A stretch of 48,897 nt of DNA, taken from contig CAIRCN010000043.1 in the NCBI GenBank assembly GCA_903877135.1, positions 1-48,897 of the forward strand. The letters are read 5' to 3'. Positions 42,586 through 48,897 of the stretch are shown here, one piece after another. The translations under genes were made by a program, and so were the position numbers. Within the stretch, counting starts at the first letter, position 1; every line of letters starts with the position of its first letter. The DNA comes from an uncultured Opitutia bacterium (lineage in GTDB: Bacteria > Verrucomicrobiota > Verrucomicrobiia > Opitutales > Opitutaceae). The notes under the pieces were generated by a model that did not search any database, was not told the DNA's origin, and worked only from the letters and a program-made list of their open reading frames with translations.

Positions 42586-43521
42586 TTACCTTAAGTGGGG
42601 TTTGAATTTACGGATGACGCGTTCTCGAGCGCGAAAAGCTAGGCGTGGTCCTATAAGCCGACACAGGAAGTCAAAGGATGGGGAGTTGCCGGATGGAACT
42701 CCCGTACAAAGTTTTGCTGCAGCAGCAAGGGCGGCATCCGCTGTCGTCCATTCCTCATGGGCAGCCAAGCCAGTTGCCACGGCCCAAAATTTTGTGGCGA
42801 TTTCCCTAGGATATTTTTGCCCGGCAACAGTAGCAACCTTGCGCATCACGGCAAATTGCGCTTTCAGACATTTGGCCTGATTGTTTTGGCTCATGGATTG
42901 GCTGTGGAGGAAGTTGATGGAAGTTATTTTGTTAGAGGCCCTGAACCGGAATCCGTGCAACGCCAGCTTGGTGTGGAAAGCTACATCCTCATTGTAAAGT
43001 ACGTCAGGATCACAATCAAAACCTCCAATATTGCTCAAAGCTGTGCGCTGATAAATGCCAAAATTCGGTAACTTGACCTCGATGCTATAGCGAATCGGAT
43101 CAGCTGCTATAGCTGCATCATCTATAGAACTCACTCCATATAAATGCCAAGTCTCGAAATTACGATACTCATAGGCCATGATCACGACTTCAGGTGCATC
43201 ATTCATTGCCATCCATACGGCGGCTTCCGCAGTAAAGCCGGGAAGAAGAATATCATCGGCATCGTGAAAATGCACCCAATCAGCAGTGGCTGCTGCTAGT
43301 GCATGATTTTTAGAGACGGAGCAACCCCTGTTGACGGAATTCGCCAGGACCTTCGCCCCCAGCGAAGCCGCGATAGTTGCTGTGTTGTCTTTGCTGGCAT
43401 CATCACAAACAATAATTTCATCGAATGGAATAGTCTGTGATGCGGCTGAATCGAGCAGACGCGGCAGATGTTTCGCAGCATTATAAGCCGGAATACAGAG
43501 GGCAAGTGTTGGCTGGTTCAT
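42586..43521 (-). CDS. Glycosyltransferase family 2
   Basis: From ATG 43521 the protein has 311 residues. LALCIPAYNAAKHLPRLLDS is the GT2 N-terminus, IIVCDDASKDNTATIAAS the nucleotide site and WVHFHDADDILLPGF the DXD-type metal site; GGFDCDPDVLYNEDVAFH carries the ED motif of the catalytic base. The base composition is clearly less GC-rich than in most of the window, as in the next gene upstream, so the two may have been acquired together. It starts 8 bases after the GT4 stop. Donor and acceptor are unknown. Confidence 0.92.
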   Translation of the reverse strand: MNQPTLALCIPAYNAAKHLPRLLDSAASQTIPFDEIIVCDDASKDNTATIAASLGAKVLANSVNRGCSVSKNHALAAATADWVHFHDADDILLPGFTAEAAVWMAMNDAPEVVIMAYEYRNFETWHLYGVSSIDDAAIAADPIRYSIEVKLPNFGIYQRTALSNIGGFDCDPDVLYNEDVAFHTKLALHGFRFRASNKITSINFLHSQSMSQNNQAKCLKAQFAVMRKVATVAGQKYPREIATKFWAVATGLAAHEEWTTADAALAAAAKLCTGVPSGNSPSFDFLCRLIGPRLAFRARERVIRKFKPHLR

Positions 43522-43529
43522 GTAGTAGC

Positions 43530-44846
43530 TTACCGCCGCAAGCCCATATTCAATCCTCGTCGCGCCACATAGGTGATCAATGCTTTCAGTGGCAGTCCAT
43601 CTAGAAAGGCCAGAGGATTTGACTGCGTTCCGTGGAACAGACTTTCCATGAGCCACGGCCGCTTGTTTATTGCTGGTTCCGGCAGGCTGCTGTAAAGCTG
43701 GATTTTCTCACTTGCAATACGGGTTGGATCAAGTTTCTCACGTATGGTGGACGCAGCCCGTTGCCCAATAATGTTCAATTCATTCAAGCTCAGGGATTCA
43801 ACCCGCTTCACAAGTTCCGCCAGGGCGAAGCTGTTACCGTTCGGAAACACAAAACCGTTTACGCCGTGCTCGACCAGATCCACCGCACCAGCCCCATCGG
43901 AAATAACCACTACTTTGCCAAGAGCCATTGCCTCCGCCGCGGCCAGATTGAAAGTATCCCATAGAGACGGAACTATCACGGCTTTGGCGTCATGCATCCG
44001 CTGAAACACTTCTTCTGGCTTGAATTGTCCAATAGGTTGAATAGCGCGCCGCCAGACAGTCGGGAATTCCCTTTTTAACCAGGTATCCGTTGACAGGCCG
44101 CTCGAACCGTGGTCGATATCGCGTCCAATCCAATGCAATGACGGCGCATCTACGCCGAGCGCTTGCCAGGCGGCGCAAGCTATATGTGGCCCTTTCCAAT
44201 GCTGAATACGGCCCACCGTCAGCCAGTGAATTCCCGCTACCGATGTGCGCACTTCCGCAGTGGGATAGGCCATTGGAGGCAGTGTATAATTGACCGATCT
44301 GCCCAGCAACGATTCCCACCAATTTCTGTTGGCCCGGCTGGAGGCACTTAAACCGTGCGCATTGGCGAGGCCTGCCCGTTCAAGCAACAATGAAACCATA
44401 CCCTCGGTTTCATGCCCTGCTACAGGTTCACGAGCCGCTATTTGTCCTGTGCTGCCATGCATCGAAACTAGCACACGGGTCATTGACTTAAGCATCCACG
44501 GAAGAAATAGCAGGCCCCAATCCGTCACTTCCACCACATCATATCCTTCACCAGCATTGACCTGCTCATGCAGCGCGAAAGCCGCCGAGAGATGTCGTCG
44601 CAATACTGGGAACATGCCAAGATGTCCAAAACGCCCAAGCCAATGCTCAAAACGCGCCGTTTCCAAGGTTGAGACTGGCACACCTTCTTGTTCATAGGCA
44701 TCTTGGCCATTAAGGAAAGCAGAGCCTTTTAGCACGCTGACGCGACAGCCTTGATCCTTCAAGGCTATGGCCAAATCGCGGGCATACCTGACAATGCCGC
44801 CGCCAAAATCCGGCGGATACTCAGGTGTGATTAATAGTATCTTCAT
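43530..44846 (-). CDS. Glycosyltransferase family 4
   Basis: From ATG 44846 the product is 438 residues. It opens MKILLITPEYPPDFGGGIVR, with the Gly-Gly-Gly acceptor loop, and has VSMHGSTGQ and LSASSRANRNWW in the first domain. The donor domain has LTVGRIQHWKGPHIACAAW, IGQFKPEEVFQRMHDAK and VPSLWDTFNLAAAEAMALGK, the E-x7-E-like motif with Asp at the first place. It belongs to the low-GC block. A 58-codon open frame in the gap upstream overlaps its first 26 bases. Confidence 0.92.
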   Translation of the reverse strand: MKILLITPEYPPDFGGGIVRYARDLAIALKDQGCRVSVLKGSAFLNGQDAYEQEGVPVSTLETARFEHWLGRFGHLGMFPVLRRHLSAAFALHEQVNAGEGYDVVEVTDWGLLFLPWMLKSMTRVLVSMHGSTGQIAAREPVAGHETEGMVSLLLERAGLANAHGLSASSRANRNWWESLLGRSVNYTLPPMAYPTAEVRTSVAGIHWLTVGRIQHWKGPHIACAAWQALGVDAPSLHWIGRDIDHGSSGLSTDTWLKREFPTVWRRAIQPIGQFKPEEVFQRMHDAKAVIVPSLWDTFNLAAAEAMALGKVVVISDGAGAVDLVEHGVNGFVFPNGNSFALAELVKRVESLSLNELNIIGQRAASTIREKLDPTRIASEKIQLYSSLPEPAINKRPWLMESLFHGTQSNPLAFLDGLPLKALITYVARRGLNMGLRR

Positions 44847-44997
44847 AGGCCGCCAAATTTCTAGAGATGAGGCGCGGTGCGATCCTCTGTAGTAGCCACC
44901 ATAAATCAATGGCTAGATAAATTTCAAGCCATGAGCCAAGCTGTAAATAGGAAAGTCCAATAATCAAGGACGTTTGTATTTCGAAAAAACTGGCCAC
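44821..44997 (-). CDS. Possible 58-residue membrane peptide after the ABC exporter ATPase
   Basis: An open frame from GTG 44997 runs to TGA 44823-44821, overlapping the start of the GT4 gene. It is in the same frame as the wzt gene, 9 bases past the wzt stop. The peptide has a hydrophobic centre (SLIIGLSYLQLGSWLEIYLA) and a charged amphipathic end (QRIAPRLISRNLAAYEDT). I recognise no family. It may be a real small protein, a remnant of a lost C-terminal extension or a chance frame in AT-rich DNA; the last is quite possible. Confidence 0.25.
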   Translation of the reverse strand: MASFFEIQTSLIIGLSYLQLGSWLEIYLAIDLWWLLQRIAPRLISRNLAAYEDTINHT

Positions 44998-45006
44998 ATA
45001 TAATAA

Positions 45007-46248
45007 TCAATCAATTCGAAGTCCGTTTATTAATCGTGTGAGTCCGTGATCCTGCCTGTAAGCTCTTGTCGCTCCATTGAGCATGGCGGGCATAACATCA
45101 AAGAAAAAAACTTGCTGTGCGTCTAGGTGAGCTTGCGATGCGTGACTGTATACAGCTACAGACATTGAATAGCGCCCTGGCATTAGAGGCAATCGCTGTA
45201 TTTCACAGACATAGGTGTGCATGGTGTCTGCTGGCAGAAAATCTAATCCTTCTTCAGGGCCGCATACGCTGCTGATCAACGTCCCGGCTGAATCATGCAC
45301 CCGGATGAAAGGGGTAACACGCAAACCGGCTTCGCCTCCGCCTATAGTGAGCCTAATTTCGTAAGGGGAATTAAACACTAGGGTTTTTTGCGGAACGGTA
45401 CTTCTAGGGCAGCAGATTCGAAGGTCACATAAGTTTACGCCCGATCCCGAAATTGGTTCAAAATCTAGAGATGCAGTCTGTTGATCTGCTAAATAGGCTG
45501 AGACAACTGCATGCGTGGACGAGCTAAGCCTTAGATGCCCATCTGAAAGATAGATTGCTTGGCCGCAGAGCTGGCGAATTGTCGCGAGATCATGGCTCAC
45601 GATGAGCACGGTTCTACCTATTTCATGTGAGACCCGCCGCATTTTTCCCATGCATTTTGCCTGAAATTGGGCGTCACCCACTGCCAGCACTTCGTCCACA
45701 ATCAATATTTCCGGTTCAAGGTGCGCGGCAACCGCGAAGGCTAGGCGCACATACATACCGCTAGAGTAACGTTTTACCGGCGTGTCGATGAAGCGTTCCA
45801 CTTCGGCGAAAGCCACAATTTCATCAAATTTGCGGCTGATTTCGGCGCGCTGCATGCCGAGAATGGCCCCATTAAGAAATATGTTCTCACGGCCGGTGAG
45901 TTCTGGATGAAAACCGGTGCCGACTTCCAGTAGCGAGGCGACCCGGCCGCGCAGGGTGACGCGGCCAGCGGTCGGTTCTGTGATGCGGGAGAGGATTTTC
46001 AGTAGAGTAGACTTGCCGGCGCCGTTGCGGCCAATGATGCCGACCACTTCGCCGCGTTTAACCTCGAAATTGACATTGCGCAGGGCCCAGAAATCTTCCC
46101 GTGTCAACCGGGTCTTCCAACGCAGCCGCCGCCAGATGATGCGCAAGCTGTGGTGCATGGCGTCGCGCAGCGTGCTCTGGCGGGCGAGGTGACTTATGCG
46201 GTAGCGCTTGGAGAGGTTCTCGACGCGGATAACAATGTCGTCGCTCAT
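45007..46248 (-). CDS. wzt: ABC exporter ATPase with C-terminal glycan-binding domain (Wzt-like)
   Basis: The 413-residue protein has the polysaccharide-exporter ATPase domain: Walker A GRNGAGKST at 73-81, the signature in YSSGMYVRLAFAVAAHLEP and Walker B EILIVDEVLAVGD. After about residue 260 a second domain follows (VNLCDLRICC, LTIGGGEAGLRVTPFIRVHD, YSMSVAVYS), the Wzt C-terminal beta-sandwich that reads the chain end of a finished glycan. With the permease it moves undecaprenyl-linked polysaccharide across the inner membrane. Substrate choice by such exporters depends on this second domain. The DNA of the C-terminal part is less GC-rich than that of the ATPase part, as though the binding domain came from elsewhere. 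The start is 4 bases after the permease stop. Confidence 0.93.
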   Translation of the reverse strand: MSDDIVIRVENLSKRYRISHLARQSTLRDAMHHSLRIIWRRLRWKTRLTREDFWALRNVNFEVKRGEVVGIIGRNGAGKSTLLKILSRITEPTAGRVTLRGRVASLLEVGTGFHPELTGRENIFLNGAILGMQRAEISRKFDEIVAFAEVERFIDTPVKRYSSGMYVRLAFAVAAHLEPEILIVDEVLAVGDAQFQAKCMGKMRRVSHEIGRTVLIVSHDLATIRQLCGQAIYLSDGHLRLSSSTHAVVSAYLADQQTASLDFEPISGSGVNLCDLRICCPRSTVPQKTLVFNSPYEIRLTIGGGEAGLRVTPFIRVHDSAGTLISSVCGPEEGLDFLPADTMHTYVCEIQRLPLMPGRYSMSVAVYSHASQAHLDAQQVFFFDVMPAMLNGATRAYRQDHGLTRLINGLRID

Positions 46249-46252
46249 GCGC

Positions 46253-47098
46253 TTAGATAATGTCGGCGAAGGAACGTTCCATATGGCGGAAATACCAGAT
46301 GCCGGTGAGCGTCAACACCACGGTCCAAGCGATACTGAACGCCAGGCTGTGCCAGTGAAAATCGGTGCCGCTGCTGAGCAGGCTCCAGCGGAAGGCGTCG
46401 ATCACGCCTGTCATGGGGTTGAGGGCGAGCAGATCCTGCCAGTTGGGCAGGAAGTCGGTGCGGTAGCCCACCGGTGTCGCGAAGACGCCGATCTGGAGGA
46501 GGAAGGGCACGACGATGCGGAAATCCCGGAAGCGCACAGTGAGGGCCGCAAGCCAGAGGCCAGCACCCAGGGCGAGCAGCAGCGTGAGCAAAATAAACAA
46601 GGGCAGGAACACGACGCGCAGCGTGGGCATGACGCCGGTCCACGCCAAAGAGGCGGCGAAGAGGACGAGCAAAATGACGAAATCCACGAGGGCGACGGCG
46701 ACCGAGGCGAGGGGCACGGTCAGGCGCGGGAAATAGATTTTCGAGATCAAGTGGGCGTTGCCCACCATGCTGGCGCTGACGTTGCCGAGGGTGTTGGCGA
46801 AGAGTTGCCAGCCGAGCTGGCCGGCCATCACCACGATGAAATAGGGTTCGTTTCCCGAGGGCATTTTAGCCAGCCGGCCGAAAACGAAGGTGAAGATGAC
46901 GACGGAGGCCAGAGGTTGCACGAGGGCCCACGCGGCGCCGAGGAGCGTCTGCTGGTAACGCACCTTGATGTCGCGCCAGGCGAGGAAGCCGAGGAGTTCA
47001 CGGTAACGCCATAGATCCCGCCAGTAGTGGCGCTCCATGCGACCGGCTTCCAGCACGAGCTCGGGTGCTTCTAGGGAGGTGTTAGCGAAGGTGGCCAT
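46253..47098 (-). CDS. wzm: ABC exporter permease (Wzm-like)
   Basis: This 281-residue ABC-2 type permease has six hydrophobic segments and the family's WRDIKVRYQQTLLGAAWALVQ amphipathic lead-in (near 41-61). PFLLQIGVFATPVGY and ALNPMTGVIDAFRWSLL are the conserved late motifs of polysaccharide exporters. It pairs with the Wzt ATPase downstream, 4 bases away, to form the inner-membrane channel for a complete lipid-linked polysaccharide. Co-translation with wzt is likely. Its start is 21 bases after the ketoisomerase gene stop. Confidence 0.93.
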   Translation of the reverse strand: MATFANTSLEAPELVLEAGRMERHYWRDLWRYRELLGFLAWRDIKVRYQQTLLGAAWALVQPLASVVIFTFVFGRLAKMPSGNEPYFIVVMAGQLGWQLFANTLGNVSASMVGNAHLISKIYFPRLTVPLASVAVALVDFVILLVLFAASLAWTGVMPTLRVVFLPLFILLTLLLALGAGLWLAALTVRFRDFRIVVPFLLQIGVFATPVGYRTDFLPNWQDLLALNPMTGVIDAFRWSLLSSGTDFHWHSLAFSIAWTVVLTLTGIWYFRHMERSFADII

Positions 47099-47119
47099 GG
47101 GGTGGCGGAGCGAGGGCGG

Positions 47120-47563
47120 TCAGGCGCTGCGGGCGGCGCGAGTTTCACGGAGAAACTCGGCATAATCGCGGATGTAGTCGGCTGGCTCGAACCACGCGCT
47201 GGCGAGGACGAGGATCACGCAGTCACAGGTGAAGCCGGACATGGTGTGCCAGAGCATGGGGCCGATGCGAATACCACAGGCGGGATCGTTCATGAGAATC
47301 CGTTGGGTCGTGCGGCCGTCGTCGATGTACAGGGTGAAGGAGCCATTGAGGCAGAAGATCGCCTGCTCAAGGCGGCGATGGGCGTGTTTGCCGCGCACAG
47401 CGTTTTTGTTGGCCAGGGAGTTAATGAAGTAGATGCGCTTGATCTCGAACGGCACCTGCTTGCCGGCTTCGGCGATGAACAAGTTGCCGTCGGGCGAATC
47501 ACTGAAGCGTTGCAGACGGATGAGTCCGGAATTACGGACGCGGAGCTTCAGCCGTGGGCTCAT
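47120..47563 (-). CDS. FdtA/QdtA-type dTDP-sugar 3,4-ketoisomerase (cupin)
   Basis: The 147-residue single-domain cupin matches the FdtA/QdtA family: LIRLQRFSDSPDGNLFIAEA near the start, VPFEIKRIYFI, RGKHAHRRLEQAIFCLNGS (the His-x-His metal/active-site strand), DPACGIRIGPMLWHTM and SAWFEPADYIRDYAEF. These enzymes convert dTDP-4-keto-6-deoxyglucose to the 3-keto isomer on the way to amino-deoxy sugars such as Fuc3NAc or Qui3NAc. That would fit a dTDP-linked amino sugar in the glycan, but no aminotransferase or acetyltransferase of that pathway is in the window; it may lie beyond the right edge. The exact product stereochemistry is not decided by the sequence. Confidence 0.88.
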   Translation of the reverse strand: MSPRLKLRVRNSGLIRLQRFSDSPDGNLFIAEAGKQVPFEIKRIYFINSLANKNAVRGKHAHRRLEQAIFCLNGSFTLYIDDGRTTQRILMNDPACGIRIGPMLWHTMSGFTCDCVILVLASAWFEPADYIRDYAEFLRETRAARSA

Positions 47564-47608
47564 GATAGACTGGTGCGAGTTTCGTGGGACGATGATGGCC
47601 GGTGCCGG

Positions 47609-48811
47609 TCAAAGCTCAAGCAGTGAAGCGAGGCGGTCCTTGAAGGGCGCGTAGGAAAAATCCCGGGCGCGCGCGAGGATGGCGGACTCGTCCCAATCGC
47701 GCTGCAGGGCGGAAACCGCTGTTTCGGCGATGTTGGGCACGTCGCCGAATTCGACGAGCACGCCCGATTGGTCGGTGATAACTTCGGGGATGCCTCCGGC
47801 GCGGGCGCCGAGGCACGGGCGGCCGTTAGCCATGGCTTCGAGGAAAACCAACCCGAAGCCTTCCTTTTTGCTCGGCAGGGCGAACAGCCGGCAGGAGCGC
47901 AGTTCCTGGGTCATGCGGCGGTCGTCGACGTAGCCTAGGAACTCCACGGCGTTGCGCAGACCAAGACGATCCCGGAGGCTGTGCAGGTAGCCGAAATCGT
48001 CGCCGCGGCCGATGATACGCAGAGTGGCACCAGGCACCTTGGCCAGGATGGCGGGCATGGCCATGATCATGTGTTCGACGCCCTTGTAGCGGTCGGAGCG
48101 GGTCAGCCGGGTGACGACCAGAATCACCGGTGGGCAGCGGTCGAGCGGCTCGCCTTGGGCGATGTGAAAAAAAGGATCGAGGGCGTTCGGCAGAATCACC
48201 GTCTGACCCTCGGGCAGAGGGCAGTGATGCAGAAGTTGGCGGCGCGTGTAATCGCTGACGCAAAGGATTTTTTCCGCCCCCCGCAGTGCGAGCCGCTCCG
48301 ATGGTCGGAAAGGCCGCCACACTTCGATGCCATGGGCCACAAGGTAGTAGCGTAGTCGCGGATTAACCATTTTAGCTGCGAGCGCCACGGGCAATTGAAA
48401 CACGTGGCCGCACACGATGCGGTCGCAGCCGCGGCTCATGCGCAGGGTGTCCAGAATGAAGCGTATTTTTTTCCGGCTGCAAATGCGCCAGTCCTCAAGG
48501 CGATCGTTGGCGCAACGGCGAAGATCGTTGGAGTCCATCGTAGCGTCGTTGAGTGCAAGGAGCCGGACGGCATCGGCTGGTTGCGCCAGGTCGCAGAGTG
48601 CCTTGAGGTAGATTTGAAGAATGCGTGGGATTCCGCCTTCGGAAGTAAAAATTTCTGGAACGAGGAGAAGTGTCCGGTGGCGCGGAGAGACATGAGCGGT
48701 CACGGGCGGAGTGACCTGGCGTGGCTGGGGCACCTCGGGTTTGGTAGGCTCGATAGGCACGGCTGTCCAGTTATGAGTAGTTGATCTCCAATTGATTAGG
48801 TATATCAACAT
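47609..48811 (-). CDS. Glycosyltransferase family 4
   Basis: The 400-residue protein, first of the visible locus, starts at ATG 48811. About 45 residues at the N-terminus are unusual before the usual start RTLLLVPEIFTSEGGIPRIL, so a later start is possible though no Met is near. The donor half has VILVVTRLTRSDRYKGVEHM, LRIIGRGDD and PSKKEGFGLVFLEAMANG, a canonical E-x7-E motif. The 86 bases from 48812 to the window edge hold no complete gene; a promoter or the end of another gene may lie there. Its stop is 45 bases before the ketoisomerase start. Sugar specificity is unknown. Confidence 0.92.
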   Translation of the reverse strand: MLIYLINWRSTTHNWTAVPIEPTKPEVPQPRQVTPPVTAHVSPRHRTLLLVPEIFTSEGGIPRILQIYLKALCDLAQPADAVRLLALNDATMDSNDLRRCANDRLEDWRICSRKKIRFILDTLRMSRGCDRIVCGHVFQLPVALAAKMVNPRLRYYLVAHGIEVWRPFRPSERLALRGAEKILCVSDYTRRQLLHHCPLPEGQTVILPNALDPFFHIAQGEPLDRCPPVILVVTRLTRSDRYKGVEHMIMAMPAILAKVPGATLRIIGRGDDFGYLHSLRDRLGLRNAVEFLGYVDDRRMTQELRSCRLFALPSKKEGFGLVFLEAMANGRPCLGARAGGIPEVITDQSGVLVEFGDVPNIAETAVSALQRDWDESAILARARDFSYAPFKDRLASLLEL

Positions 48812-48897
48812 GCGTATCTCTTGTATCAGTATTCACAAGCAATTCGCCCAGCGGTATTTGCTCAAGTGAGGAGACACTGACGACTTGCAAAATTTCA

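Overview
The window looks like a chromosomal segment of a member of the Verrucomicrobiota, probably family Opitutaceae. The grounds are the high-GC codon use, few clear Shine-Dalgarno sequences, frequent GTG and TTG starts, the paired DUF1501 and DUF1800 genes, and a giant secreted protein built from autotransporter-associated beta-strand repeats. The assignment rests on gene content and style only; no marker gene was searched.

Left part (1-15.9 kb), housekeeping and accessory genes. On the minus strand are the N-terminal 1,837 codons of the beta-strand-repeat surface protein (cut by the window edge), the DUF1501/DUF1800 pair and a divergent tsaB. Divergent from tsaB run tig, clpP and clpX, a compact protein-folding and proteolysis operon. 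A Phd/RelE-type toxin-antitoxin pair follows clpX. Then come an EthD-domain protein and an M42 aminopeptidase (minus), and hisA (plus), whose start lies only 59 bases from the divergent peptidase start.

Right part (15.9-48.8 kb), one polysaccharide locus read entirely on the minus strand and converging on hisA. In transcription order it begins with a glycosyltransferase, an FdtA/QdtA-type sugar ketoisomerase and a Wzm/Wzt ABC exporter. A long stretch of glycosyltransferases and FkbM methyltransferases follows, with a radical SAM/SPASM protein, an interrupted LmbE-type deacetylase, a WcaF-like acetyltransferase, two Wzy/WaaL-like membrane proteins and two GT-C membrane glycosyltransferases. 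It ends with the phosphoglycosyltransferase that would start the glycan, a dihydrolipoamide-dehydrogenase-like flavoprotein and a last FkbM methyltransferase. I count eight GT4-type, four GT2-type and two GT-C glycosyltransferases, five FkbM methyltransferases and one other methyltransferase. Genes are commonly joined by ATGA or TGATG overlaps, so translation is probably coupled along much of the locus.

The most unusual feature is a set of miniature ORFs inside this locus. Four are clearly 5-prime stubs of genes still present in the window: three carry glycosyltransferase N-termini and one the N-terminus of the wzy-like gene. All end in a stop codon that overlaps the start of the next gene. 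Other micro-ORFs of unknown origin bridge gaps with the same kind of overlap. With a duplicated gene junction around 23.0 and 24.45 kb, an in-frame stop in the LmbE gene and a low-GC block near 42.4-45.7 kb, this points to a locus reshaped by repeated gene gain and loss while translational coupling was kept. A role for the stubs as leader ORFs or recombination sites is a hypothesis.
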